16,647 nucleotides of DNA, taken from positions 1 through 16,647 of the forward strand of contig JBAXCY010000047.1 of the NCBI GenBank assembly GCA_037141235.1, read 5' to 3'. Numbering within the stretch: the stretch's first letter is position 1; every line of letters starts with the position of its first letter. Both the position numbers and the translations under genes were made by a program. Source of the stretch: Bog-756 sp037141235 (GTDB lineage: Bacteria > Actinomycetota > Acidimicrobiia > Acidimicrobiales > RAAP-2). This document shows, piece after piece, positions 1 through 6,536 of this stretch. The notes under the pieces were generated by a model, which was not told where the DNA came from, did no database searches, and was given only the letters and a program-made list of their open reading frames with translations.

Positions 1-50
1 TGGCCGAGATTGCCGCCATCGACGCCATGTTCTGGGAGTCAAAGAAGTAA
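1..50 (+). CDS. 3' end of an upstream gene (partial)
   Basis: An open frame enters from the left edge and ends in TAA at 48-50, reading AEIAAIDAMFWESKK at its C-terminus. The codons are GC-biased at third positions like the neighbouring genes, and the stop is followed about 55 nt later by a strong hairpin that would suit the end of a transcription unit. Too little is present to name a family. It could be a chance open frame, because only 15 codons are visible. Confidence 0.4.
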   Translation, partial: AEIAAIDAMFWESKK

Positions 51-104
51 GTACCACGTCAATTGACCCCGTCCATGCCGGCGGGTAGCAGTGCTGCTCT
101 CATG

Positions 105-134
105 ACAGTGCCCACCCGTTGGGGTGGGCACTGT
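105..134 (+). terminator. Perfect 13-bp hairpin, probable terminator of the upstream unit
   Basis: ACAGTGCCCACCC (105-117) and GGGTGGGCACTGT (122-134) are exact reverse complements around the 4-nt loop GTTG. The stem is very stable, but only TT and no real U-tract follows it, as is common for hairpin terminators in high-GC actinobacteria. It lies between the end of the partial upstream gene and the promoter region of the secreted protein. Confidence 0.65.
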
Positions 135-195
135 TACGTCCGTGGGTCGATGCCGCCGATCGGGTTCGAAAAGGTTCACCGAGAATTCGCCCTTG

Positions 196-201
196 GATAA
201 T
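196..201 (+). promoter_or_regulatory. Possible -10 box for the secreted-protein gene
   Basis: GATAAT at 196-201 differs from TATAAT at one position and lies about 72 nt upstream of the chosen start at 274. No good -35 hexamer sits at 16-18 nt; TTCACC at 175-180 is the nearest weak candidate, with a 15-nt spacer. Transcription would start near 208, leaving a leader of about 65 nt. This is inferred from sequence likeness only. Confidence 0.25.
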
Positions 202-273
202 CGGCCCGCCACAGTTGCTCCGGTAGACCAGGTTGCGCGAACGTTTGTGCCAACGCAACGAAGGGTAGGGGAC

Positions 274-1551
274 ATGCGACGGATTCATCGAGTGGCAGCA
301 TTGGGTGCTACCGCAATCATGGTGGCGGGGGCGGTCATCACCGCAGGAGGCCTTCCCGGTACTTCACGGGCGGGTGCATCGACGACCCCTACGCAGTTCG
401 GAACACTCTCGAACTTCGACGTGTTCAACGACACCGGCCAAGAGACCCACGGGTTCGAGGTCGAACTCGATGGCGTCGCCCCTGCTGACGTGATCAGCGT
501 GTTCGGCGCCCCCTACGAGCGCTACGGGGATCCGACAGTGACCGCGTTCTCCGGCGGCACGATGGTCACCTATGCCAGCCCGTACGACGCAGCCAGCCAG
601 ACCTGGCAGGTCGGCACCCCGTTGGCACCAGCGGTCATCACGGCGACCATGGGACACCAGTGCTGGACGGGTGGATCTTCCACCTATCTGACCGACGGCT
701 GTGACCACTTCGGCCTGGGCCTGAGCGCTACGCCGACCAACATCGTCTACAACTGGCTCACCGCTGACCCCAACCAGGCTGGCCAGCTGGTCCACGCATC
801 CACTGGCAGCGTGGCTGTTCCTGCTCCAGCATTCAATGTGACCCCTGCACCCGTCGGTGCCGTCAATCAGCAGCCGGTGGTCCAAGCGGTGGTGAACGCC
901 TCGGACAACCCGGCAGACGCTCAGCTCGGCGATGCCTTCTGGGCCAAGGTCTACATGTCGCAGTCGCCATCCAAGGCTGATCTGGGGCACCTGGTCACCG
1001 ACGACCCCCAAGTGCCCACCGCGGTGGAGACCGAGTGGGCCATCCTCCAGCCAGGAGCCGGGGGATCCCTCGCCCAGCAGCTGTCCAACGAGTTCCAGGT
1101 CAACGCCAACGACAACTCGGTCGTCCAGCGCTACGAGTACTACCAGTACACCGGGGCCTACGACCCAGAGACCCACGAAGCGCTTCCGATCAATGATTCG
1201 AACCCGGTGGCCAGTGACGTCGGGAACCTGACCGGCAATCAGATGGTGGCCCTCAACCTTCCCGGAGGCCCCAATGCCGACACCTCGGCTCCGACGATCA
1301 CCATCAAGACCAAGGCACCGAAGAAGCCCAAGAAGACCACCACGTTCAAGGTGACCTTCAAGGCCACAGATCCCAACAGCAAGCACTTCACCTACTACTG
1401 CGCCCTCGACGGCGCAGTTCCTTCGCCCTGCGTATCGGGTGTCACCTTCACCGGACTGACCCCTGGGGCCCATGATGTGGTGACCTATGCCGCCGACCAG
1501 GCGAACAATGCTTCGGCGCCGGCGACGCTGCACTGGACCATCGCCGGCTAG
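274..1551 (+). CDS. Secreted protein with C-terminal Ig-like domain, function unknown
   Basis: The open frame extends upstream to 124, but ATG 274 is the better start. It has a purine-rich AAGGGTAGGGG stretch just before it and gives a classical signal peptide: basic MRRIHR, then a hydrophobic stretch of about 20 residues and an Ala/Gly/Ser-rich cleavage region near residue 35. The product has 425 residues. Residues about 36-330 form a domain I do not recognise, opening with NDTGQETHGFEVELDG. A Lys/Pro/Thr linker (KTKAPKKPKKTTT, about 345-357) leads into an Ig-like module at about 350-425 with CALDG...C (C376/C386), FTGLTPGAHDV and YAADQANNAS. That pattern is common in extracellular actinobacterial repeat proteins. 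No membrane anchor or sorting motif is visible at the C-terminus, so release or loose wall association is likely. It probably shares a transcript with the next gene, 23 nt downstream. Confidence 0.85.
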   Translation: MRRIHRVAALGATAIMVAGAVITAGGLPGTSRAGASTTPTQFGTLSNFDVFNDTGQETHGFEVELDGVAPADVISVFGAPYERYGDPTVTAFSGGTMVTYASPYDAASQTWQVGTPLAPAVITATMGHQCWTGGSSTYLTDGCDHFGLGLSATPTNIVYNWLTADPNQAGQLVHASTGSVAVPAPAFNVTPAPVGAVNQQPVVQAVVNASDNPADAQLGDAFWAKVYMSQSPSKADLGHLVTDDPQVPTAVETEWAILQPGAGGSLAQQLSNEFQVNANDNSVVQRYEYYQYTGAYDPETHEALPINDSNPVASDVGNLTGNQMVALNLPGGPNADTSAPTITIKTKAPKKPKKTTTFKVTFKATDPNSKHFTYYCALDGAVPSPCVSGVTFTGLTPGAHDVVTYAADQANNASAPATLHWTIAG

Positions 1552-1574
1552 CGAGTACCTCGAGGTGTAATGAC

Positions 1575-1865
1575 TTGTCCGGCATGGCTCCTGGCCGCGT
1601 TCCAGATCGCAAGTCGATCGGTCCCGAGCGCCCGGAACGGGTACACCGGTACGCTCGGCTCATGGCCGGACCCCATCGCTTCATCGTCACGTGGGGCCGG
1701 ATGGGCCGCCACGACTTCATGGCCGAAGAGGTCGAGGCATGGGACCCCGAGGACGCCATGGTCGTGGGGGCCGAACTCCACCCCGAACTACCCCGCCCCC
1801 GGGTGGCTGTGCTCGCCTCTCAAGCCGGACCGCTGAAGTTCGGGATCAAATCCACAGAGAAATGA
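1575..1865 (+). CDS. Small hypothetical protein (96 aa), likely TTG start
   Basis: No family recognised. The frame is supported by strong G/C at third positions and natural codon runs in its middle (for example EEVEAWDPEDAMVVGAEL). GAGGTG at 1562-1567 is placed 7 nt before TTG 1575, which makes TTG a good start. The same ribosome site is only 2 nt from ATG 1570, which opens a different frame whose composition (Ser/Pro/Arg/Trp) looks like a shadow. ATG 1584 is an in-frame alternative. The N-terminus is basic, the middle is mixed charged and hydrophobic, and there is no signal peptide or membrane segment. It follows the secreted-protein gene by 23 nt, so it is likely co-transcribed. A non-coding tail of the upstream transcript is the alternative. 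Confidence 0.5.
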   Translation: MSGMAPGRVPDRKSIGPERPERVHRYARLMAGPHRFIVTWGRMGRHDFMAEEVEAWDPEDAMVVGAELHPELPRPRVAVLASQAGPLKFGIKSTEK

Positions 1866-2020
1866 CCGGTCCGGCGGTGGCTGATGCTCCAGGATCCGAC
1901 GGTTGCCACTGGTATATCCCCAGGTGAGCGACCAATTCAGCAGAAATCTGAAGAATCTCGAGAAATCGCTACAGTTCGCGTAGCCACCTGCCGATAACGG
2001 CGGTACCGAGTCTGCGAACC

Positions 2021-2055
2021 GGCTCAGGTCATGCGGCTCAGGCCGTGCGGCTCAG
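2021..2055. repeat. 14-bp tandem repeat, 2.5 copies
   Basis: GGCTCAGGTCATGC (2021-2034) is followed by GGCTCAGGCCGTGC (2035-2048) and a partial GGCTCAG (2049-2055); the two full units differ at 2 positions. It ends 3 nt before the stop of the minus-strand zinc-finger gene. The rest of the 192-nt gap between the two convergent genes (1866-2057) shows no clear hairpin terminator or gene. Confidence 0.6.
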
Positions 2056-2057
2056 AA

Positions 2058-2690
2058 TCAAGTGGTGGGCGACGTCACCGATGGGGAGCCCGCTGCCTTT
2101 GGCGGCGCGGTCCCCTCTGATGCGCTGCACCGACCGCAGGAGCGAATGATCGGGGACTCCGCCAGCCGGTCGTCGTCGATCGGATCCCCGCACTCCTCGC
2201 ACCGGCCGTAGGTGCCGTCGTCGAGGCGGGTCAGGGCCAGCTCGACCTCGTCGAGGAGTCCATCCACCGCGTCCACCGCCGAGCGATGTGTTTCCTGCTC
2301 GCCATCTTCGTCTGAGCTGTCCTGCTCGTCCCTGTCGTTGGTCACGTCAGGGTCGTAGTCCACGTCCACGTCCACGTCCACGTCCGTTTCGTAGTCCACG
2401 TCAGGGTCTGCCTCGAACTCCGCTCCGATTTCAGCGTCGACTTCGGCTCCGTCGTACCCCAACTCGTCGGCCGGCTCCTCGGTGACGTCTTCGACCACCA
2501 GATCGTCGGACACTGCTCCGACCACCGCGTCGTCCACGATCACATCGTCCTGGATGCTTGACCCCTGGCTACCCGGACCCTGAGCAACCGGACCGGCGTC
2601 ATCGCTCTGGTCCGAACCAGGACCAGCGTCGTCACGTCCGCCGTCCGTGCGACCATCGTCGTTGCTCCCTCGAGACCACTCCGTCTGCAT
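2058..2690 (-). CDS. DksA/TraR-type C4 zinc-finger protein with long acidic N-terminus
   Basis: The C-terminal part carries the DksA/TraR zinc-finger signature: GTYGRCEECGDPI then SCGRCS, with C164-x2-C167 and C185-x2-C188 separated by 17 residues. DksA-family proteins bind RNA polymerase through its secondary channel and modulate initiation. The start at 2690 gives 210 residues; the frame stays open to 2897, but that extension would overlap the divergent aminotransferase. Residues 1-135 are unusual: strongly acidic, low complexity, with a DVDVDVDVDY run at about 103-112. No visible coiled coil matches the DksA coiled-coil tips that reach the active site; only a short helix-like stretch (about 137-157) precedes the finger. 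The acidic tip residues of true DksA therefore cannot be assigned, and the protein may be a zinc-ribbon regulator with a different action. It is divergent to the aminotransferase, 48 bp apart. Confidence 0.8.
   Translation of the reverse strand: MQTEWSRGSNDDGRTDGGRDDAGPGSDQSDDAGPVAQGPGSQGSSIQDDVIVDDAVVGAVSDDLVVEDVTEEPADELGYDGAEVDAEIGAEFEADPDVDYETDVDVDVDVDYDPDVTNDRDEQDSSDEDGEQETHRSAVDAVDGLLDEVELALTRLDDGTYGRCEECGDPIDDDRLAESPIIRSCGRCSASEGTAPPKAAGSPSVTSPTT
2361..2384. repeat. Hexanucleotide microsatellite CACGTC x4
   Basis: Four exact head-to-tail CACGTC units inside the acidic region of the zinc-finger gene encode alternating Asp-Val on the minus strand. The unit length is a multiple of three, so gain or loss of units would change the acidic stretch by two residues without breaking the frame. 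Confidence 0.85.
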
Positions 2691-2727
2691 ACGCCTGAGC
2701 GTACCCCCGGTGATCGGACCATCTCGT

Positions 2728-2756
2728 AGGGTGTCCATGTGCAGTCCGGACACCCT
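2728..2756. promoter_or_regulatory. Inverted repeat between divergent genes, candidate operator
   Basis: AGGGTGTCC (2728-2736) and GGACACCCT (2748-2756) are exact reverse complements, 9 bp each, separated by 11 nt. The repeat lies at the divergent start region: it covers the GTG start at 2739 and sits 38 nt upstream of the minus-strand start at 2690. The arm spacing puts the half-site centres about 20 bp apart, close to two helical turns, as expected for a dimeric repressor. It could also be an RNA hairpin masking the aminotransferase start. Confidence 0.45.
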
Positions 2757-4184
2757 CAGCGCTCGCCAGCCAAGACCGGCCACGACCCCTCGGCCGCCCT
2801 GGCACAGCTGGTCGGCACCGGCCAGCTCGTTCCCTGCCTGGGAGGCATCGAGCGCGTCGCCGTCGAGCTCGACCAGGCGGCCTCGACCCAGGCGCATCCG
2901 GCCGCGGCTGCACGGGTCACCGAATTCCTCCCCTGGTACTCAAGCGTGCATCGAGGGGCAGGATTCCGCTCGCGCCGTGCCACGGTCGCCTACGAGGACG
3001 CTCGTCGGGCCGTGCTGGCCTTCGCCGTCCGTGACGAAGACGGCCCCGACGTGGCCATCTTGTGCCGCAATACCACCGAGGCCATCAACCACCTCGCCTA
3101 CCGCCTCCGCCTGGATCCGACCGACGTAGTGGTCACTACCGTGGTCGAGCACCACGCCAACCTGCTGCCGTGGGGGCGGGTGGCCGAGCGCCGCTATGTG
3201 GAGTGCGACACCGACGGCACCTTCACCACCGATGACGTGATCGCCGCCCTTGATGCCGGTCGGACCAAGCCGGCGCTGTTGGCTGTCACCGGTGCGTCCA
3301 ACGTGTCAGGCTGGCTGCCGCCCATCGACGCCATCATCGCTGCTGCCCACGAGCGAGGGGTGCCGGTACTGGTGGACGCCGCCCAGTTGGCCCCGCACCG
3401 TCCCCTCCCGGCCGAGGCCGATTTCCTGGCTCTGTCCGGCCACAAGCTCTACGCCCCCTACGGCAGCGGTGCTCTCATCGGGCCCCGGGCCCTGTTCGAG
3501 ACCGGGGATCCCTTCCTGGCCGGTGGCGGGGCGGTCGACCTGGTCGGCCTGGACGAAGTCATCTGGACCGCACCCCCCGACCGTGAGGAGGCCGGCTCGC
3601 CCAACGTGGTCGGCGCCATCGCCCTCCACGCCGCCATCGATGCCTTGGGAACCATCGGATGGGAGACGATCGAAGAGCACGAGCGTGCGCTGGCCACCCG
3701 GCTCCACAGCGGCTTGGCTGCTATCGACGGCGTCCGGCTGCTCGGCCCAGTGGGTGCTGGCCGAACCGACGTCGCTACCCTGCCCGTCGCCCCGTTCACT
3801 ATCGACGGGATGCACCACGCACTGGTAGCCGCCCGGCTGAGTGCCGAATACGGGATCGCAGTGCGCCACGGCTGCTTCTGCGCCCACCCCTACGTCATCC
3901 GCCTCCTCGGCATGGACGCCGCATCTGTCGATGCCTACCGCAGCGAGGTGCTGGCCGGCGACCACCGCAACGTCCCGGGGGCGGTTCGGGCCAGTGCTGG
4001 GCTCGGCACCTCCGGTGACGATATCGACGCGCTGCTGGTGGCGGTGGCCGAGTTGGCTGGTGGATCTGCTCCTCCCGTCCCCTACGAGCAAGACCCGGGC
4101 ACCGGGGACTTCTTTCCGGTGACCGATGAGCCCGGCTGGCGCAATGCGGCCCAGGAGCTCGGTGCCGCCTGCTCGCGAGGATGA
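2739..4184 (+). CDS. Class V PLP-dependent aminotransferase, cysteine-desulfurase-like
   Basis: The fold-type I, class V signature is clear: NTTEAINHLA (111-120), EHHANLLPW (137-145) with the His that stacks on PLP, VDAAQLAPH (212-220) with the Asp that pairs with the PLP ring, SGHKLYAPYGSG (233-244) with K236 as the Schiff-base lysine, and RHGCFCAHP (376-384). C381 aligns with the catalytic Cys of SufS-type desulfurases (RxGxxCA), and C379 two residues earlier is an extra cysteine. At 481 residues it is longer than SufS (about 410), the extra being a loose N-terminal 35 residues and a 40-residue tail. GTG 2739 is chosen because the frame is closed upstream and GTAGGG at 2726-2731 precedes it. 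No SufBCD or IscU genes are adjacent, so a role in Fe-S assembly is not shown. Another substrate, such as selenocysteine or an isopenicillin-epimerase-like one, is possible. Confidence 0.88.
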   Translation: MQSGHPQRSPAKTGHDPSAALAQLVGTGQLVPCLGGIERVAVELDQAASTQAHPAAAARVTEFLPWYSSVHRGAGFRSRRATVAYEDARRAVLAFAVRDEDGPDVAILCRNTTEAINHLAYRLRLDPTDVVVTTVVEHHANLLPWGRVAERRYVECDTDGTFTTDDVIAALDAGRTKPALLAVTGASNVSGWLPPIDAIIAAAHERGVPVLVDAAQLAPHRPLPAEADFLALSGHKLYAPYGSGALIGPRALFETGDPFLAGGGAVDLVGLDEVIWTAPPDREEAGSPNVVGAIALHAAIDALGTIGWETIEEHERALATRLHSGLAAIDGVRLLGPVGAGRTDVATLPVAPFTIDGMHHALVAARLSAEYGIAVRHGCFCAHPYVIRLLGMDAASVDAYRSEVLAGDHRNVPGAVRASAGLGTSGDDIDALLVAVAELAGGSAPPVPYEQDPGTGDFFPVTDEPGWRNAAQELGAACSRG

Positions 4185-4242
4185 GGTGCATCGCCACATT
4201 CGAGCAGGCCTACGATCGCACGATGCTGGAGACCGCGGAGCG

Positions 4243-5280
4243 ATGACCCGACCCGTGGAGTCCGGTTCGAACGGGGCAGCGTGCCGGACTCGGCCAATGC
4301 GCGCCCTTGTCGTGCTCCCTTTGGTCCTCGGGCTGTGCGCCGTCTCGCTTACCGCATGCAGTACGGAGTCGGTGACCCCGGCCACCTCTCCCGTGGCCTA
4401 TGTGGCCTTGGGAGCAACTGTGGCCAATCCGGGCAGCACGGTGGCCGTGGTGAACACTGCTACCGCGGCCCAGGGCCGACCGATCACCACCGGCACCCTG
4501 CCATCGGGGCTCGCCCTCGTGCCGACGGCCAAGGAACTGCTGGTGGTGGACAAGGCCGACAACGAACTGGTGGTGGTGTCGACCGCGTCGGGCAAGGTGA
4601 CTCACCGCATCGGCGTCGGACTCGAGCCGGTGGCCGTGGCGGCCACAGCTGACGGCACTCTTGCCTTAGTGGCGAACTTCGGTGACAACACCGTCACACC
4701 AGTCCACCTGTCCGACTTCACAACCAGCGCCCCGGTGGCAGTCGGACGCCAGCCGTCGGCCGTGGCCATCACCCCGAACGGCTCCCAAGCGCTAGTGGCC
4801 TCTTACCAGGACGGGACCGTCACCCCGATCGCCCTGCCCACGCTCACTGCCGGACCCGCTGTGCCGGTCGGAGGGGAGCCCACGGCCGTGTGGATCTCCT
4901 CGGACGGGACAACCGCCCTGGTGGCTGACTTCCAGGCCAACGCCATCACCCCGGTTGTCCTGCCCGCACTCACTTCGGGTCCAGCCATACCCATCGGGGC
5001 CAACCCCACCGGGATCGCCGCGGCCGCCGGGGCACCCACCGCCTGGGTCAGTGCCGGCCAAGGAGTCACTCCGCTCACGGTCGCCACCCGCCAGCCCGGC
5101 ACCGCCATCTCGGTCGGGGCACCGGCCGAGGCCGTGGCTGTCGCACCCAATGGACATGTCTGGGTAGGCACCGCCGATGGGACGTTGGTCGAGGTCGACC
5201 CGGCCACGTCCAAGGTCGTCCGCAAGATCACCCTGGCCGGTCTGCCTTCGGCCATCGTCATCGCCCCGGTATCTGGCTGA
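4243..5280 (+). CDS. Lipoprotein with YVTN/YncE-like beta-propeller repeats
   Basis: A hydrophobic signal segment (MRALVVLPLVLGLCAVSL) ends in the lipobox LTAC, giving lipidation at C39 (start 4243) and a surface lipoprotein. The rest is built of repeats of about 42 residues of the type GxxPxAVAITPNGxxALVA...TVTPI, for example around GVGLEPVAVAA, VGRQPSAVAIT, VGGEPTAVWIS, IGANPTGIAAA and VGAPAEAVAVA, then a last blade TLVEVDPATSKVV. This fits a six- or seven-bladed propeller of the YncE/YVTN family, which bind partners or ligands outside the cell; the ligand is unknown. The frame opens at 4126 inside the aminotransferase gene. ATG 4243 has GGAG 11 nt before it, while ATG 4297 would give a more standard 20-residue lipoprotein signal but lacks a ribosome site. 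It is 58 nt downstream of the aminotransferase and may be co-transcribed. Confidence 0.82.
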   Translation: MTRPVESGSNGAACRTRPMRALVVLPLVLGLCAVSLTACSTESVTPATSPVAYVALGATVANPGSTVAVVNTATAAQGRPITTGTLPSGLALVPTAKELLVVDKADNELVVVSTASGKVTHRIGVGLEPVAVAATADGTLALVANFGDNTVTPVHLSDFTTSAPVAVGRQPSAVAITPNGSQALVASYQDGTVTPIALPTLTAGPAVPVGGEPTAVWISSDGTTALVADFQANAITPVVLPALTSGPAIPIGANPTGIAAAAGAPTAWVSAGQGVTPLTVATRQPGTAISVGAPAEAVAVAPNGHVWVGTADGTLVEVDPATSKVVRKITLAGLPSAIVIAPVSG

Positions 5281-5284
5281 CGCG

Positions 5285-5995
5285 TCAGGTAGTGGGCGTC
5301 GGCTCCCCCGGAGCGCGGGCCCCGACGAACCGGGTGTGGCGGCGGATGGTGAAGCCCATGGCCTCATAGAGGCGGATGGCATCGACGTTGTCGACCCCCG
5401 TGTGCAGATACGGGGTCTCTTCCCGGGCCACGATCCCCGCCACCACCACCCGGACGAGCAGTTCGGCCAGCCCTTGGCGACGGTGCTCGGGGTGAGTGGC
5501 CACCGCACTCACCTCGGCCCACCCTTCGGGCCGCATGCGCTCACCGGCCATGGCGACGAGTTGGCCGTGGCGACGGATTCCGACGTAGCCGCCGAACTCG
5601 TAGGTGCGAGGAGCAAAGGGGCCGGGACGGGTCAGGTCGACCAGCTCCAGGATGTCGTCGGCATCGTCAGCACCCAGCGGAACCACTTCGTCGGACCCCA
5701 TGGCACGGCCGACCGACTCGACCACCAGGCGCTCGCCCGTCATCTGCACGCCGGTGCCGTCGAACTCCAGGATCCAGCCCGGTGGCGGGGTACCCGTGCA
5801 CCCCGTGGTGGCCACGACCCCGCCCGGTCCGACCAGTTCGGCCATATCCGCCCACTCGCTCGGCCCGGGCTCGACGGCAAAGGCACCGAATGGCGAGATC
5901 TCCGGGTCGAAGCGGGCTGCCGCACCTACGAATTGTCCGAGGCGGCGCTGGTTGCCGGTCAGCGCTGACCAGGCCGGGTTGTCGAGTACGTGCAA
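5285..5995 (-). CDS. GNAT-family N-acetyltransferase (FR47-like)
   Basis: The C-terminal half shows the GNAT acetyl-CoA site: VSAVATHPEHRRQGLAELLV, where RRQGLA (about 172-177) is the Q/R-x-x-G-x-A loop, followed by the usual LHTGVDNVDAIRLYEAMGF (about 198-216), in which the Asn and Tyr of NxxAxxLYxxxGF are present. The arrangement matches FR47-like acetyltransferases with an N-terminal half-domain starting LHVLDNPAWSALTG. The frame stays open to 6145, but residues upstream of LHVLDN look non-coding and no convincing ATG/GTG exists there, so TTG 5995 is proposed (236 aa). It has no clear ribosome site, and the start remains uncertain. Substrate unknown. It converges with the propeller lipoprotein gene, whose stop lies 4 nt away. 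Confidence 0.82.
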   Translation of the reverse strand: MHVLDNPAWSALTGNQRRLGQFVGAAARFDPEISPFGAFAVEPGPSEWADMAELVGPGGVVATTGCTGTPPPGWILEFDGTGVQMTGERLVVESVGRAMGSDEVVPLGADDADDILELVDLTRPGPFAPRTYEFGGYVGIRRHGQLVAMAGERMRPEGWAEVSAVATHPEHRRQGLAELLVRVVVAGIVAREETPYLHTGVDNVDAIRLYEAMGFTIRRHTRFVGARAPGEPTPTT

Positions 5996-6160
5996 GGAAG
6001 GGACTTTCGAGATGAGCGATAGTGCGCCATGTGAACCTACTTCGGCCCGGGACCTCAAAACGGAAGGGATGTAGGGCCGGGAACGGCCGCGGCGCACACC
6101 GCTCAATGGGCCCATCCAGCCGGTGGCACCGCCAGTAATCTCCATCGTTCTCTCGCGAGT

Positions 6161-6166
6161 TATCCT
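6161..6166 (+). promoter_or_regulatory. Likely -10 box of the tRNA gene
   Basis: TATCCT fits the actinobacterial TANNNT -10 pattern and sits 8 nt before the first tRNA base, so transcription would start within 1-2 nt of the mature 5' end. No clear -35 was found at 16-18 nt. Confidence 0.35.
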
Positions 6167-6174
6167 GCAGTCCC

Positions 6175-6250
6175 GGGCCGTTAGCTCATCGGGTAGAGCA
6201 GGGGACTTTTAATCCCAAGGTGGAGAGATCGAGACTCTCACGGCCCACCA
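6175..6250 (+). tRNA. tRNA-Lys(UUU), encoded CCA, with atypical tertiary bases
   Basis: A complete cloverleaf can be drawn: acceptor GGGCCGT (6175-6181)/ACGGCCC (6240-6246), D stem GCTC/GAGC around ATCGGGTA, anticodon loop CTTTTAA with UUU at 6208-6210, variable loop AGGTG, T stem GAGAG/CTCTC, discriminator A and genomic CCA (6248-6250). Anticodon and discriminator fit lysine. Several bases are odd. The T loop reads ATCGAGA, with A instead of T at position 54. The first anticodon-stem pair is G-A. By my numbering position 15 is T and position 48 is G, the reverse of the usual purine-pyrimidine Levitt pair. All stems except that one pair are perfect, so the gene may be functional, or a recently drifted extra copy. 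A decayed relative lies at 13027-13095. Confidence 0.88.
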
Positions 6251-6329
6251 GTCCAGAGGCGGTTTTCACTTCTCGGAGCTCCCGAAATACCCTTGGTGCC
6301 AGCGGATAAACAAGGAAGTGTCGCTGAGC

Positions 6330-6349
6330 ACCCTTCACTTCGGCCTCAA
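6330..6349. repeat. Direct repeat copy 1 flanking the RTX gene
   Basis: ACCCTTCACTTCGGCCTCAA is found exactly again at 7752-7771, in the same orientation. After a 6-7 nt variable stretch both copies continue with ACGCCCGC. Copy 1 lies between the tRNA and the RTX gene, copy 2 after the RTX gene. Confidence 0.8.
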
Positions 6350-6417
6350 ACAAGTACGCCCGCCTGAACCAACTCGCGTCACCACGTGCAGCCCGAGAAT
6401 GGGGATGTTCGGGCAAT

Positions 6418-6440
6418 TCTCACGGAGCGTGAGATCTCAC
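6418..6440. promoter_or_regulatory. Palindromic TCTCAC/GTGAGA array upstream of the RTX promoter
   Basis: TCTCAC (6418-6423), GTGAGA (6429-6434) and TCTCAC (6435-6440) alternate in orientation, and GTGAGATCTCAC (6429-6440) is a perfect 12-bp palindrome. It ends 8 nt before the proposed -35 box at 6449, a position suited to an activator or repressor. No regulator is assigned. Confidence 0.45.
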
Positions 6441-6448
6441 ATTCGCGC

Positions 6449-6476
6449 TTGCCAGCCAGTCCGGGAGAAGTAGAGT
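6449..6476 (+). promoter_or_regulatory. Candidate promoter of the RTX gene
   Basis: TTGCCA (6449-6454) and TAGAGT (6471-6476) are separated by 16 nt and resemble the -35 and -10 boxes of a housekeeping sigma factor. Transcription would begin near 6483, leaving a leader of about 54 nt before ATG 6537. Confidence 0.45.
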
Positions 6477-6536
6477 TGTCATTAGCAGTGCTGCGAGCGA
6501 AGGGCTAGTGGCAGGCAACTGAAGGGCAGGGCGACA

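Noticed and set aside
150..190. GGGTTCGAAAAGG resembling a tRNA T loop
   Set aside because: The flanking bases do not form a T stem and no acceptor, anticodon or D arm can be drawn around it.
364..1533. Long minus-strand open frame (389 codons) opposite the secreted-protein gene
   Set aside because: It mirrors the GC-rich codon pattern of the plus-strand gene, has no ribosome site or recognisable domain, while the plus strand has a signal peptide and an Ig-like module.
4126..4242. Upstream extension of the lipoprotein frame into the aminotransferase gene
   Set aside because: The extra residues are not signal-like and precede a complete lipoprotein signal; starts at 4243 or 4297 fit better.
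3306..4385. Minus-strand open frame (359 codons) across the aminotransferase
   Set aside because: It covers the clear aminotransferase motifs on the other strand and spans two genes; composition is that of a shadow.
6186..6416. 76-codon minus-strand frame overlapping the tRNA
   Set aside because: Its C-terminus is the antisense of the tRNA-Lys, a common false gene; the rest covers the intergenic repeat.
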